DNA of 42,915 nucleotides from Bacteroidales bacterium (GTDB lineage: Bacteria; Bacteroidota; Bacteroidia; Bacteroidales; UBA932). The notes under the pieces were generated by a model that saw only the letters and a program-made list of their open reading frames with translations, was not told the origin of the DNA and did no database searches. Shown in pieces: positions 35,289 to 42,915 of this stretch (position 1 is its first letter; the number at the start of each line of letters is the position of its first letter). The translations under genes were made by a program, and so were the position numbers. The stretch spans positions 1 through 42,915 of the forward strand of contig JAKSJG010000010.1 in NCBI GenBank assembly GCA_024398365.1, written 5' to 3'.

Positions 35289-37212
35289 GCCGCTTGCGCT
35301 GCTGGGAGCCCTGCTGGTACTGTGCGGCACCGCCCTCCGGGCAAACGCCGACTGCGGTGACAGCACCGTCCGTTTCGCGTATATGACGGACCTCCACCTG
35401 AGCGAAGGCTCGTCCCGCTTCGCGCAGCTACAGTACTGCATAGACCGCATCAACGCACGCGGGGACGTGGATTTCGTGCTGATAGGCGGAGACATCACCG
35501 ACTTCGGCGCGGACAGCGAACTGTATGCCGCCAAGGAAGCGCTGGACAGACTCAGCATGCCCTACCGGGTGGTGGCGGGCAACCACGACGCCAAGTGGTC
35601 TGAGAGCGGCTGCAATACCTTTGAAAAGGCCTTCGGCTACGAGCATTTCGACTTCGAAAAGGGCGGAGTCAAGTTCCTGGGCTGCAACTGCGGCCCGAAT
35701 ATGCGCATGGCTCCGGCCATGGTGCCGCACGGGAGCCTGACCTGGCTGGATTCGGTGATGACCCACACCCCGGCGGAGACTCCGGTGGTGTTCCTCAACC
35801 ATTATCCGCAGGACACCATGTCGCTCAACTACTTCAAGGTTACCAATTCCCTCAAGAAGGGCAATGTGCAGCTGCTCATAGGCGGGCACAGACATCTGCG
35901 CTTCTCCGGAACCTGCGACAGCATACCGTACATACTCGGATGCTCCCTCGAGAAACGGAGCAAGGAGGACGGCAAACTGCGCACCACATACTATATCGTG
36001 GAGATACAGGGCGGCCATCTGTCAGCTGTGGAGCACCGCAGCATATTCGAGGAGGGCCAGTTCACGGCGGAAAGGCCGGAGGAGTTCTTCTCGATGGACT
36101 TCAGCGGCAGGCCTCGCTTCACACCCGAGGCGGGCTGCGACGGCAGGTATTTCCTGCCGGCGGACTTCCCGTGGCTGACATACGACGTCAATATGCAGTA
36201 TCCGCAGGTACGCACGATATGGGAAGTCCAGGACGAAAATGACGTGGGCTGCGGGGCAGTCCGCTCAGGACGCTACGTGGTCTATGCCAACGAATCCGGC
36301 GTGGTCAGGGCAGTCATGGCGGACAGCGGACGCGAGCTCTGGCATTTCACCACCGGCGGCAAGGTATTCTCCACCCCGGCAATTTCCGGAGGCCGCGTCG
36401 TCATCGGATCCACCGACGGATACATCTACTGCCTGAGGCTGCGCGACGGACACGAGCTCTGGCGCGTGCAATGCGGCAAGAGCGTCCTCGCGACACCCGC
36501 CATCCTTGACGGGACGGCATACTGCGGCGCATCTGACGGCATATTCCGCGCCATAGCGCTTCGCAGCGGCAAAGTGCTGTGGCATTTTGACGAAGTCAAG
36601 GGCTTCGTCGAATGCAGACCGTACGTGGACCGCGGGCAGGTCGTATTCGGAGACTGGGCCAACACTCTCTATTCGCTCGACCCGCGCAGCGGCAAGCTGC
36701 AGTGGAGCTGGCACAAGGCCGGATCAAGGATGTATTCCCCTGCAGCGGTCAATCCAGTGAAACACGACGGCCGCATCTATCTCAGCACTCCGCGAAGACT
36801 CACATACTGCTTCGACGCGGCAAGCGGCCGCGAGCTTTGGTCAGCTCCGGGCGGCCGCGAGAACGCAGCACTCTCCCCTGACGGCACCAGGCTCTATGTC
36901 AAGGCGATGTTCGGCACCATGCGCGCATACGACCTGACGCGGACAGATCCCGCAACCGGCACTGCGGCACTGCTCTGGGAGGCCAGCAGCGATGCGCAGT
37001 ACGACATCTCCCCGACTCCATGCGCCGCCACGGACTCTCTCGTATTCGTCCCGACGGACAAGGGCAACATCATCTGCAAGGATGCCGCAGACGGAAAAAC
37101 CCTGTGGATCCACAAAGTCTCCACAGGGCTCATCAATTCCATCGTTCCACTCGATGGTAACCGCCTCCTCGTCTCCACGATGGACGGCATCATCACGATG
37201 CTGGAGTACTAG
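35281..37212 (+). CDS. Exported calcineurin-like phosphoesterase fused to a PQQ-type beta-propeller
   Basis: A 643-residue exported protein. The signal peptide is MNRPLALLGALLVLCGTALRANA. Residues about 30-245 are a metallophosphoesterase with the metal ligands in MTDLHL, LIGGDITD, VAGNHDAK, LNHYPQD and GGHRHLRF. Residues about 310-643 are a PQQ-like propeller of repeated blades such as SGRELWHFTTGGKVFSTPAI, DGHELWRVQCGKSVLATPAI and SGKVLWHFDE. Phosphoesterases of this type cleave phosphodiesters or phosphomonoesters with two metals; the propeller may bind a substrate or partner. The gene overlaps the Sir2 stop by 8 nt, so a cytoplasmic deacylase is coupled to an exported enzyme. Its stop and that of the next gene share the palindrome CTAG. 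Confidence 0.87.
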   Translation: MNRPLALLGALLVLCGTALRANADCGDSTVRFAYMTDLHLSEGSSRFAQLQYCIDRINARGDVDFVLIGGDITDFGADSELYAAKEALDRLSMPYRVVAGNHDAKWSESGCNTFEKAFGYEHFDFEKGGVKFLGCNCGPNMRMAPAMVPHGSLTWLDSVMTHTPAETPVVFLNHYPQDTMSLNYFKVTNSLKKGNVQLLIGGHRHLRFSGTCDSIPYILGCSLEKRSKEDGKLRTTYYIVEIQGGHLSAVEHRSIFEEGQFTAERPEEFFSMDFSGRPRFTPEAGCDGRYFLPADFPWLTYDVNMQYPQVRTIWEVQDENDVGCGAVRSGRYVVYANESGVVRAVMADSGRELWHFTTGGKVFSTPAISGGRVVIGSTDGYIYCLRLRDGHELWRVQCGKSVLATPAILDGTAYCGASDGIFRAIALRSGKVLWHFDEVKGFVECRPYVDRGQVVFGDWANTLYSLDPRSGKLQWSWHKAGSRMYSPAAVNPVKHDGRIYLSTPRRLTYCFDAASGRELWSAPGGRENAALSPDGTRLYVKAMFGTMRAYDLTRTDPATGTAALLWEASSDAQYDISPTPCAATDSLVFVPTDKGNIICKDAADGKTLWIHKVSTGLINSIVPLDGNRLLVSTMDGIITMLEY

Positions 37213-38054
37213 AACACCAGCGTCGCTGTCACCGGATAATGATCTGAGATGAACGGTATGCTGACGTATGACTTGGTGACCACTTTGAATTCAGGGCAGG
37301 CCGAGAAGCCAGAATAGTAGATATAGTCGATGTCCGACTTAGGCTCTCCGTAGCCGTTGTACGAATGTGTGCTGTCCGATGAGGTCGCCGTCGCCCTGGC
37401 GCTAAGCATCTTTGTATCAAGATCGGTCAGGCAGGGGTCATCCGGAGTCACGTTGAAGTCTCCGGTCAGCACCATAGGGAAGCCCTTTGTATTCATCTTC
37501 GCGATCCTTTCCACGATGAGTGCCAGGCCGTTGCGCCTTGCCTCAGCGCCCTTGTGGTCAAGATGTGTGTTGACATAATAGAAATGCTTGCCGCTCTTCT
37601 TGACCCTGAAAAGAGCCCAGGTCGCGGTCCTTTTGCAGGCAGCATCCCAGCCGAATGAAGGCACATCCGGAGTATCGGACAGCCAGTATGTGCCGCCATT
37701 GAGCATTTCCAGCACCTCGTGGTTGTAAACTATGGACATATGCTCGCCCTTCGATGCGCCGTCCTCGCGGCCCACGCCGAATGTGACATAACGCGGACAG
37801 TTGGCGGTAATGTATGTTATCTGCTTCTGAGTAGCCTCCTGAAGGCCGAAGACTGCCGGATTGATATCGTCCAGCATCGCCGGAGTCGCGACCTTCCTGA
37901 CATTCCAGTGAGTATCGGCCGTATCCTTTGCAGTCACCACCCTGATATTGTAGGACATCACGACAAGTTTCTCAGGCTCCTTCTCCGGAGTGTTCTGAGC
38001 TGAAAGAGGAAGCGCCAGCAGCGCCGCCATGAGGATTGCAAAATACTTTTTCAT
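37209..38054 (-). CDS. Exported endonuclease/exonuclease/phosphatase-family protein
   Basis: A 281-residue exported EEP-fold hydrolase. I use ATG 38054 (start MKKYFAILMAALLALPLSAQ, a clear signal peptide); the frame extends 45 nt upstream into the promoter. Catalytic motifs are in order: VMSYNIRV, GLQEATQKQ, NTHLDHKG, TGDFNVTPDDP and the final SDHYPV. These supply the metal-binding Glu and the Asn/Asp/His of the active site. Members cleave DNA, inositol phosphates, sphingomyelin or other phosphodiesters; the small size with a signal peptide fits the endonuclease/exonuclease/phosphatase proteins common in Bacteroidales. The substrate is open. It is convergent with the phosphoesterase-propeller gene with overlapping stops. 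Confidence 0.88.
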   Translation of the reverse strand: MKKYFAILMAALLALPLSAQNTPEKEPEKLVVMSYNIRVVTAKDTADTHWNVRKVATPAMLDDINPAVFGLQEATQKQITYITANCPRYVTFGVGREDGASKGEHMSIVYNHEVLEMLNGGTYWLSDTPDVPSFGWDAACKRTATWALFRVKKSGKHFYYVNTHLDHKGAEARRNGLALIVERIAKMNTKGFPMVLTGDFNVTPDDPCLTDLDTKMLSARATATSSDSTHSYNGYGEPKSDIDYIYYSGFSACPEFKVVTKSYVSIPFISDHYPVTATLVF

Positions 38055-38077
38055 AAAGTTTTGAAAATTGTTGTACG

Positions 38078-38085
38078 CAAATATA
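38078..38085 (-). promoter_or_regulatory. Putative -7 box for the EEP-family gene
   Basis: The minus strand reads TATATTTG, giving a start near 38072 and a leader of about 18 nt before ATG 38054. No TTTG at ideal spacing was seen. Confidence 0.55.
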
Positions 38086-38117
38086 CGAAGAACAGGCAAA
38101 GGAGCTGAAGAAAATGA

Positions 38118-38516
38118 TTATTTCTTACTCTTTTCAGTTTTGGCTGATCTCCCATAAACTGGTGTTTTCACATCTGAAAGATAACCGCTGACATTGTGCG
38201 CCTGCAACGCATAAGTCATGGGCTTGACAATCTCAAACCGCAGCCCAAGAGCCTCGATGATTCTCAAAAATGTGCTTGCACCCGGCTCTATCTGGCCTTT
38301 CTCAATACGGGAGATATATGATTTGTTGGCACCGATCTTTTCCGCAAGCTCCGCCTGAGTCATGGCTTCCTGTTTTCTGGCCTCTAGAATCAGCTGCCCG
38401 ACACAATAGCTGTATGCTTCTTTTCTGAATTCGTTCCTGGATTCAGTGCCTACTGCACCGAACCTTTCGTTCATCATCTCATCTATATCGACGATATTAT
38501 TTTCCCTTTTCTGCAT
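38118..38516 (-). CDS. XRE-family antitoxin (HigA type)
   Basis: A 132-residue DNA-binding protein with a classic helix-turn-helix in the middle (about 55-110): MTQAELAEKIGANKSYISRI then KGQIEPGASTFLRIIEALG. The N-terminal 50 residues hold a helical region and the C-terminus is a basic, probably flexible tail (AKTEKSKK). It starts 20 nt inside the end of the toxin gene, the usual toxin-first HigBA order. By family knowledge it should bind and neutralise the toxin and repress the shared promoter. The start at 38516 is fixed by the overlap. Confidence 0.9.
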   Translation of the reverse strand: MQKRENNIVDIDEMMNERFGAVGTESRNEFRKEAYSYCVGQLILEARKQEAMTQAELAEKIGANKSYISRIEKGQIEPGASTFLRIIEALGLRFEIVKPMTYALQAHNVSGYLSDVKTPVYGRSAKTEKSKK

Positions 38517-38829
38517 AGTATTCGTTCTTCAATCTTTTGGCCAGCTCAATTTCATTTCTGGGAGTCCTCTGCGTCTTTTTCCGGAATCCATTGAAAAGCA
38601 GCACTATATTGTCATCGTCAAAAATGAAGAAAACCCGGAAGATATTGCCGCCATGTTCCGCGCGAAGTTCATAAATACCGTTTTCGATATACTTCACGAA
38701 CTTGGTGCTCAAACGCTCCTGCATCTTCAACATATCAAGAACATAAAATACCTTTCTCGCCTCTACTTCACTGATGGAAGATATGAAATCAGTAAAATAG
38801 TTCCTGTATGCTCGAATCCTCCTCTCCAT
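38497..38829 (-). CDS. HigB/RelE-type toxin (phage Gp49-like family)
   Basis: A 110-residue toxin-like protein of the RelE superfamily, whose members cleave mRNA on the ribosome. Family marks are the central GIYELRAEHGGNIFRVFFIF sheet and the C-terminal GFRKKTQRTPRNEIELAKRL helix, where the basic residues act in RNA cleavage. Length is normal. The gene precedes and overlaps the XRE antitoxin gene by 20 nt. A possible promoter lies directly upstream at 38834-38864. Activity cannot be judged from sequence, but no disruption is visible. Confidence 0.9.
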   Translation of the reverse strand: MERRIRAYRNYFTDFISSISEVEARKVFYVLDMLKMQERLSTKFVKYIENGIYELRAEHGGNIFRVFFIFDDDNIVLLFNGFRKKTQRTPRNEIELAKRLKNEYYAEKGK

Positions 38830-38833
38830 GTCA

Positions 38834-38864
38834 CAAAAGTAAGCATAGTTTCATTATTATACAA
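38834..38864 (-). promoter_or_regulatory. Putative toxin-antitoxin promoter
   Basis: On the minus strand TTG (38862-38864) and TACTTTTG (38834-38841) are 20 nt apart. The predicted start is within a few nt of the ATG at 38829, so the toxin message would be nearly leaderless, which would lower toxin translation. Confidence 0.5.
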
Positions 38865-38929
38865 CAAACCAGGCAAAATATTTTACGAAAATACATCTAA
38901 AGCATTTTGAGCCACTACAGATTGGTGGG

Positions 38930-40963
38930 CTAGAATCTGCTGAAGTCTATGACGGTGGTGTGGCGGAGAGGTCCGATGGTGACGGTCTCTACGTCACTGC
39001 ACTCGACCACAAGCGAATATGTGCCGGCGGACCGGTAGCTGTGCCACAGCCATTTCTTCAGGTTGAGAAGGTCGGAAGAATCGTCGCCCCATGCCGAAGT
39101 GCCCGCCGTGCCGGTTCCGACGCCCTCGACATAAGCTCCCGCCGAAACGAGATCATAGTCCGGCACGTCCTGGAGGACTGTCACGTACTGCTTCACACCC
39201 GAAGCCACACGCTTCTGGCAGCGCACCGAATATGCGCTGGCGTGCGGACTCGTGCTGGTGTTCATGGCCATGGAGGTGCTGGTGCCCTTCCATGTACAGC
39301 GTCCCTGAGGGGAACTGTTCTGGTCATAGAAGTAGAACATCCACGCGCCTATGCTGCTGGTAGCACCATCCGAAGACTGCAGATATCCGGTAGCCGGGAA
39401 CCATATCTCTCCGCTTTCGGACTGCATGTAGCGCCCCTTGTTGGTGGCATCCCAGGCCGTAGCCTCGGTGGTGATGCCGGAGAAGGCCGCTTCCGAAGGA
39501 ATCAGGTATCCCGGAGGACAAGGGTCATAGATGGTCTTGACCTTGCTGCTCCATATTGTCAGGTCGGAGACTGTCAGCCAGTCGCCGGACTTCATGTATA
39601 TCACCTTTGCAGGATTTGCAGTGGCATAGTCAATGGTGCCGGTCGTTGATGAACTGGCCACAGTGCTGACCGTGGTGCCTGAAAGCCCCATCTTGCTGGA
39701 GGAGGTGAACTTGGCTATCACAGGGAACGGATCCTTGCGGCCCCACTGGTACAGGAATCCGCCGGAGAGCGCTGTCCTGGCAGAAGTCAGGGCGCCCAGA
39801 TTGCGGTCCAGCATTATGGCCCCGCCGGGCCAGGTCTGCTCTTTCACTCCGTCGGAGAGCACCCAGATGTGCCAGCTCCAGAGTATGTTGCCTGCCGCGT
39901 CGCAGGCCGAAATGAGGGCGTTGCCGTCAGGCGCGCCCTCGGGCACGTTGAAATACAGGTAGCCCCCGCTGTATATGACATCGGTGGCAATGGCGCCCTT
40001 GCCCGGAGCCGTCGTGGTATTGACGGTCTCCCAGACCACGTCACCATATGCGACATCACCGACGGATACGTCACTGTTGCCCTTTACGGTCCTGAGACGG
40101 TATGAACCGCCACCGGGAACGATATAGCAGTTGGCGCTTTCCTCAGCGCTGATATCCTGTGACGGGCCTTCGCCGAATTCTATCATGTCATCCAGCTCAC
40201 CAAGATCGTAGAGCGTGCCGTTCTCCAGCACATTGCGCTTTGAAAGCGTGATGCTGCCGAGCCGGCCGTCCTTCGTAATGAAAATCAATTTGCTGTTGAC
40301 CGGGAGGTTGACTTCCATGCAGGCGGCGTAGAGGTCGCCTGCGCTGCCGTTGATATCCACCGTCAGGCGGCGCAGCGGATCACTGCTGCCAGTCTTCCTG
40401 CCTGTGGAAGGGTCAATCTTGAAGGAACCGGAGATGAAGAGCGAGGTGGACTGTATCTGCATAGTCTGTATATCCTCCCTGGAGAGGGTGAATTTGAGCA
40501 CAGCCGAAGCATTGTGCAGCTTGACGGCACAGTCCCCCTTTCCGCTGGCGCCGACCATCAGATGGGCATCGGCAAAGCTGCCGTTCTGCACGGATGGCAC
40601 CGACACCACCAGATTGCCGGATGAGAGGCTGATATTTTCGTCATAAGGATATACCGCATAAATAACCGAATCGGCACAAATGCCGTCAACGCTCAGATTG
40701 GCGGAAGGCAGGCCGTCGTACTCCTGCGGCACCGTGACCTTGACCGAGGCCGAGCCGTCGCTGATCCAGAGCTCGTCGCCCGCGCGCCATACAGGATTGA
40801 GGCCTTCAATATCAGTCCTGCTGTCCGGTGACGGGCAGCTGACGGTGATCTCAACGGAGTCGGATGACTTGCCGCCGGAGAGCTTGCGGTCCACCTCGGC
40901 CTGGCAGGCGCACAGCAGCACGGCTGCAATGACAACTGATGCATATCTTATCATGTGTCTCAT
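38930..40963 (-). CDS. Fimbrillin-like lipoprotein with a Fibrobacter-paralogue-like C-terminal region
   Basis: A 677-residue lipoprotein. The start MRHMIRYASVVIAAVLLCAC ends in a lipobox with cysteines 18 and 20. Residues about 35-280 resemble fimbrillin-type N-terminal domains (NPVWRAGDELWISDG, YAVYPYDENISLSSGNL). Residues about 375-590 recall the Fibrobacter succinogenes major paralogous domain, with AIMLDRNLGAL, FLYQWGRKDPFPV and DPCPPGYLIPSEAAF followed by IWFPATGYL. The last 80 residues are a beta-rich end. ATG 40963 is chosen because of a strong AGGAGG site 8 nt upstream, which overlaps the stop of the protease gene. It is probably surface-exposed; a role as partner or substrate of the protease is inference only. 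Confidence 0.8.
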   Translation of the reverse strand: MRHMIRYASVVIAAVLLCACQAEVDRKLSGGKSSDSVEITVSCPSPDSRTDIEGLNPVWRAGDELWISDGSASVKVTVPQEYDGLPSANLSVDGICADSVIYAVYPYDENISLSSGNLVVSVPSVQNGSFADAHLMVGASGKGDCAVKLHNASAVLKFTLSREDIQTMQIQSTSLFISGSFKIDPSTGRKTGSSDPLRRLTVDINGSAGDLYAACMEVNLPVNSKLIFITKDGRLGSITLSKRNVLENGTLYDLGELDDMIEFGEGPSQDISAEESANCYIVPGGGSYRLRTVKGNSDVSVGDVAYGDVVWETVNTTTAPGKGAIATDVIYSGGYLYFNVPEGAPDGNALISACDAAGNILWSWHIWVLSDGVKEQTWPGGAIMLDRNLGALTSARTALSGGFLYQWGRKDPFPVIAKFTSSSKMGLSGTTVSTVASSSTTGTIDYATANPAKVIYMKSGDWLTVSDLTIWSSKVKTIYDPCPPGYLIPSEAAFSGITTEATAWDATNKGRYMQSESGEIWFPATGYLQSSDGATSSIGAWMFYFYDQNSSPQGRCTWKGTSTSMAMNTSTSPHASAYSVRCQKRVASGVKQYVTVLQDVPDYDLVSAGAYVEGVGTGTAGTSAWGDDSSDLLNLKKWLWHSYRSAGTYSLVVECSDVETVTIGPLRHTTVIDFSRF

Positions 40964-40971
40964 ATTGCCTT

Positions 40972-40978
40972 CCTCCTA
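40972..40978 (-). promoter_or_regulatory. Strong Shine-Dalgarno site overlapping the protease stop codon
   Basis: The minus strand reads TAGGAGG: TAG is the stop of the C10 protease gene and AGGAGG is 8 nt before the ATG of the lipoprotein. Such a full site is rare among the genes of this window and suggests coupled, efficient translation of the second gene. Confidence 0.75.
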
Positions 40979-42745
40979 AAAAACAAGTTTGACACTTATT
41001 GACTGCTCTCCGCTGACCACTTCGAGCTCATATTCTCCGGAAGGATAAGATGAGACGGCGATGCTGGAATACGCGGCGCCTATGGTGCCGGACTTGAGCA
41101 GCTTGCCGTCGCTGTCGTACACGCCGTATTTCGAACCCGGAATGGACTTGACCCTGACCGTCTTCGAACTCTTGAGGAATGAGACATATGTGCGTTCGGA
41201 CAGGTGCATCGGCAGCTTGACATCTACGTCGTCCTGATCATTGTCAGCATTGTAGAAGCGCCGCCACTCGCCGGCATTGTTCACCCTGAACATAGCCTCG
41301 ACATAGTCCCCCTCCTCCACTGTCTCATTGACCGTGAGGGTCGTGGCGGATTTCCACCAACAGGATGAGCCTGAAGAGAGCGACGAGCTGGTCAGCGGCT
41401 TGTCCTTGAGCCACTCCTTGATGCGCCCGTCCCTCGACTTGTGGGCGAAGTTCACCTCAATGCCCGTAGCGGTGACAAAGCTGTAATTGCAGAGCGCGCC
41501 GAAGCGTATGCTGAAGCTGCTGCCCTTGGATATGATGCCGGACAGATGGTCTATGCCACAGTAGGTATAACCGTCCTTGGTGGTGCTCACCACGGAGAAG
41601 TTGTATATATCCTCCCCGCCGTGGTCCGGCCTGATATTGAAATACGCCTTCTGGTCAATGGTGTAGCTGCCGAAGGCGCTCAGCTGATAGTAACCGTTGC
41701 TGTTGGAATGCCAGCCCCAGTTGATGAGAAATCTGTCGGCGGAGTCGTATCCGTCCACCACGAAGCAGTGCCCCACGGTACCCCCGTTGTTGGCTATGAA
41801 AATCACAGGATAACCGGCTCCTATCTCCTCCTTGAGCAGACTCTTCCACTGCGAGTCGGAAGCATAGTCCCGGGCATACCTGAGTATGGACTTGTCATAG
41901 CCCATATATTCGGCGAGTCTGGACATGTATCGCGTCTGTCCGCCGGTGCTGCTGGCCGTATAGCTCACCTGCATCATCATACCTATATCAAAAAGCAGTC
42001 GGGCCACGGCCTCCGCCTGGTCATCGGTATATGGTTCGTCCCTGTATTTCTTCAGCATGGCGTCCCAGCGGTACTCGTGGCCGAGCTTCAGCGCCGGCAG
42101 CGTGATACCCTTCTTGGTGTAGCCCGGGAGCGTGCCTGTGCCGTGATGCGGGTGGCGGTGCAGATACATCACCTCTCCCATCGCCACCGGTATGCAGCCG
42201 ACCAGCGTCCGCTTGCCGGCGGAATCCAGCGGGCAGTAGCGGTTATACGGATCCTGCTGCCCCCAGTCCGGAGTCTGCAGGTCCACCGAAGTCGGCAGGG
42301 CCTCAACGCACGTCACGGTCTCCGCCACCTTCCAGCGGTCCAGCTCGGCCTGCGTGGCCCTGGCGCCGGAACTGCGTCTCTGCGCAATCTGTCCGCGGTA
42401 CAGATCCAGCCAGTCCCGCACATTCTCCGGCATATCGTTGTAATCGCCGAAAGAGTTTTCAAGCGAATAGCCGAGCACCGGGCAGGCAGCATCCAGTCCG
42501 GAGACTATGACAAAGCCGCCCTCCCTGCGGTTGAAAATATAAAAAGGTACATCAGCGGAGCGCGTGGCCGCCACTTCGGCCGAATTGACCAGCACCAGAT
42601 GCGAGCCGCCCCTTGTGACAGCGCCGCACTTGGCAAAGAACGCCTCGGCCACGGCAGTGGCCCTCTGCAGCGTAATATCCTCAGCCGCCGCCCCCAAAGG
42701 CAGGACCAGCAGGACAAGGACAAGCGTTAAGAATCTGTTTTTCAT
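40976..42745 (-). CDS. C10-family (streptopain-like) cysteine protease with possible type IX secretion tail
   Basis: A 589-residue exported zymogen of the SpeB/interpain family. I use ATG 42745 (start MKNRFLTLVLVLLVLPLGAA, a signal peptide); ATG 42751 is also possible. A propeptide covers about 23-150 (AVAEAFFAKCGAVTR, PFYIFNRREGGFVIVSG). The catalytic domain has Cys184 in LVGCIPVAMGE, His326 in GTVGHCFVVDGYD, and the tryptophan segment FLINWGWHSNSNGYYQL. After about residue 370 come beta-sandwich regions. The end, VYDSDGKLLKSG then SSYPSGEYELEVVSG and a final SVKLVF, looks like a type A C-terminal sorting domain of type IX secretion. Such proteases are secreted by several Bacteroidales. The lipoprotein gene follows with a coupled ribosome site. 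Confidence 0.9.
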   Translation of the reverse strand: MKNRFLTLVLVLLVLPLGAAAEDITLQRATAVAEAFFAKCGAVTRGGSHLVLVNSAEVAATRSADVPFYIFNRREGGFVIVSGLDAACPVLGYSLENSFGDYNDMPENVRDWLDLYRGQIAQRRSSGARATQAELDRWKVAETVTCVEALPTSVDLQTPDWGQQDPYNRYCPLDSAGKRTLVGCIPVAMGEVMYLHRHPHHGTGTLPGYTKKGITLPALKLGHEYRWDAMLKKYRDEPYTDDQAEAVARLLFDIGMMMQVSYTASSTGGQTRYMSRLAEYMGYDKSILRYARDYASDSQWKSLLKEEIGAGYPVIFIANNGGTVGHCFVVDGYDSADRFLINWGWHSNSNGYYQLSAFGSYTIDQKAYFNIRPDHGGEDIYNFSVVSTTKDGYTYCGIDHLSGIISKGSSFSIRFGALCNYSFVTATGIEVNFAHKSRDGRIKEWLKDKPLTSSSLSSGSSCWWKSATTLTVNETVEEGDYVEAMFRVNNAGEWRRFYNADNDQDDVDVKLPMHLSERTYVSFLKSSKTVRVKSIPGSKYGVYDSDGKLLKSGTIGAAYSSIAVSSYPSGEYELEVVSGEQSISVKLVF

Positions 42746-42757
42746 TTGCATATACTG

Positions 42758-42765
42758 CAAATATA
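42758..42765 (-). promoter_or_regulatory. Putative -7 box of the C10 protease operon
   Basis: The minus strand reads TATATTTG. The predicted start near 42752 leaves a leader of only a few nt before ATG 42745. The upstream part of the promoter would reach into the 55-nt repeat at 42781. Confidence 0.55.
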
Positions 42766-42780
42766 CAAAAAAGAGCCGCA

Positions 42781-42915
42781 TTGTGCTCCGGCTTTGCCGT
42801 GGGGTTTGGGGCAGAGCCCCAATCAAGCAGGATGCGCATGCACCAAAAAAAGGAGAACGCTTGTGCTCCGGCTTTGCCGTGGGGTTTGGGGCAGAGCCCC
42901 AATCAAGCAGGATGC
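42781..42915. repeat. 55-nt direct repeats with 80-nt period, cut by window end
   Basis: 42781-42835 and 42861-42915 are identical over 55 nt. Each holds the palindromic core GGGGTTTGGGGCAGAGCCCC. The 25-nt stretch between them ends in A7GGAGAACGC, and a similar A6GAGCCGCA precedes the first copy, so the true unit is about 80 nt. The second copy runs to the last base, so an array may continue beyond the window. Confidence 0.9.

Noticed and set aside
41441-42730. A 429-codon open frame on the plus strand
   Set aside because: Antisense to the C10 protease, whose catalytic motifs are clear; the plus-strand translation is His/Arg/Ala-rich without domains.
42681-42902. A small minus-strand frame across the end repeats
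   Set aside because: It only translates the 55-nt direct repeats and overlaps the start of the protease gene.
8000-42915. CRISPR arrays, tRNA or rRNA genes, insertion sequences
   Set aside because: No regularly spaced short repeats with unique spacers, no cloverleaf other than the tmRNA ends, and no transposase were found anywhere in the window.

Overview
The window comes from a Bacteroidota chromosome, most likely order Bacteroidales and probably gut-associated. Supporting signs are many putative promoters of the Bacteroidetes type (-7 box TAnnTTTG, with TTTG or TTG about 19-20 nt upstream), weak Shine-Dalgarno sites, fimbrillin-like lipoproteins, a carboxypeptidase-regulatory-like/plug/barrel outer-membrane protein, a C10 (streptopain-type) protease, and a tmRNA tag ending NYALAA. 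By eye the DNA is moderately GC-rich. I cannot fix the family or genus.

Layout. 1-6232 (+): 3' end of uvrB, a short RelA/SpoT-family gene and uvrA in one tight operon, then an acetyltransferase-like gene broken by a frameshift, closed by a strong hairpin terminator. 6298-17675 (-): a TPR protein behind gyrA, a ClpC-type ATPase, an outer-membrane barrel protein, and a two-gene unit of a HerA-like ATPase and a GNAT-like protein. 17749-18142 (+): tmRNA (ssrA), followed by a very palindromic intergenic stretch. 18467-20491 (+): a lipoprotein fusing fimbrillin-like, class I glutamine-amidotransferase-like and PPC-like parts. 20518-25743 (-): a four-gene, translationally coupled operon (degenerate lytic transglycosylase with LysM, two SGNH-type proteins, MBOAT acyltransferase) that looks like an envelope O-acylation system. 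25777-28230: divergent serine hydrolase and ATP-grasp genes sharing a symmetric promoter. 28276-30498 (+): GH3 beta-glucosidase. 30493-32302 (-): rfbA-rfbD. 32303-33523: 1.2 kb without a credible gene, packed with repeats and hairpins. 33524-37212 (+): degenerate AAA/STAND-like ATPase, zinc-less Sir2 deacylase, and a calcineurin phosphoesterase fused to a PQQ-type propeller, in one operon behind a palindromic operator-like site. 37209-38054 (-): secreted EEP-family nuclease/phosphatase. 38118-38829 (-): HigB-HigA type toxin-antitoxin pair. 38930-42745 (-): C10 protease with a possible type IX secretion tail, followed by a coupled fimbrillin-like lipoprotein. 42781-42915: 55-nt direct repeats running off the window.

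How the parts work together. The left end holds core information-processing functions (nucleotide excision repair, stringent response, gyrase, Clp proteolysis, trans-translation). The right two thirds are envelope and accessory functions. The best candidates for something undescribed are the O-acylation operon with an apparently catalytically dead transglycosylase, the amidotransferase-like fimbrillin fusion, the ATPase-Sir2-phosphoesterase/propeller operon with its operator-like dyad, and the repeat-rich gene desert at 32.4-33.4 kb. No tRNA, rRNA, CRISPR array, intact insertion sequence or replication origin was seen.
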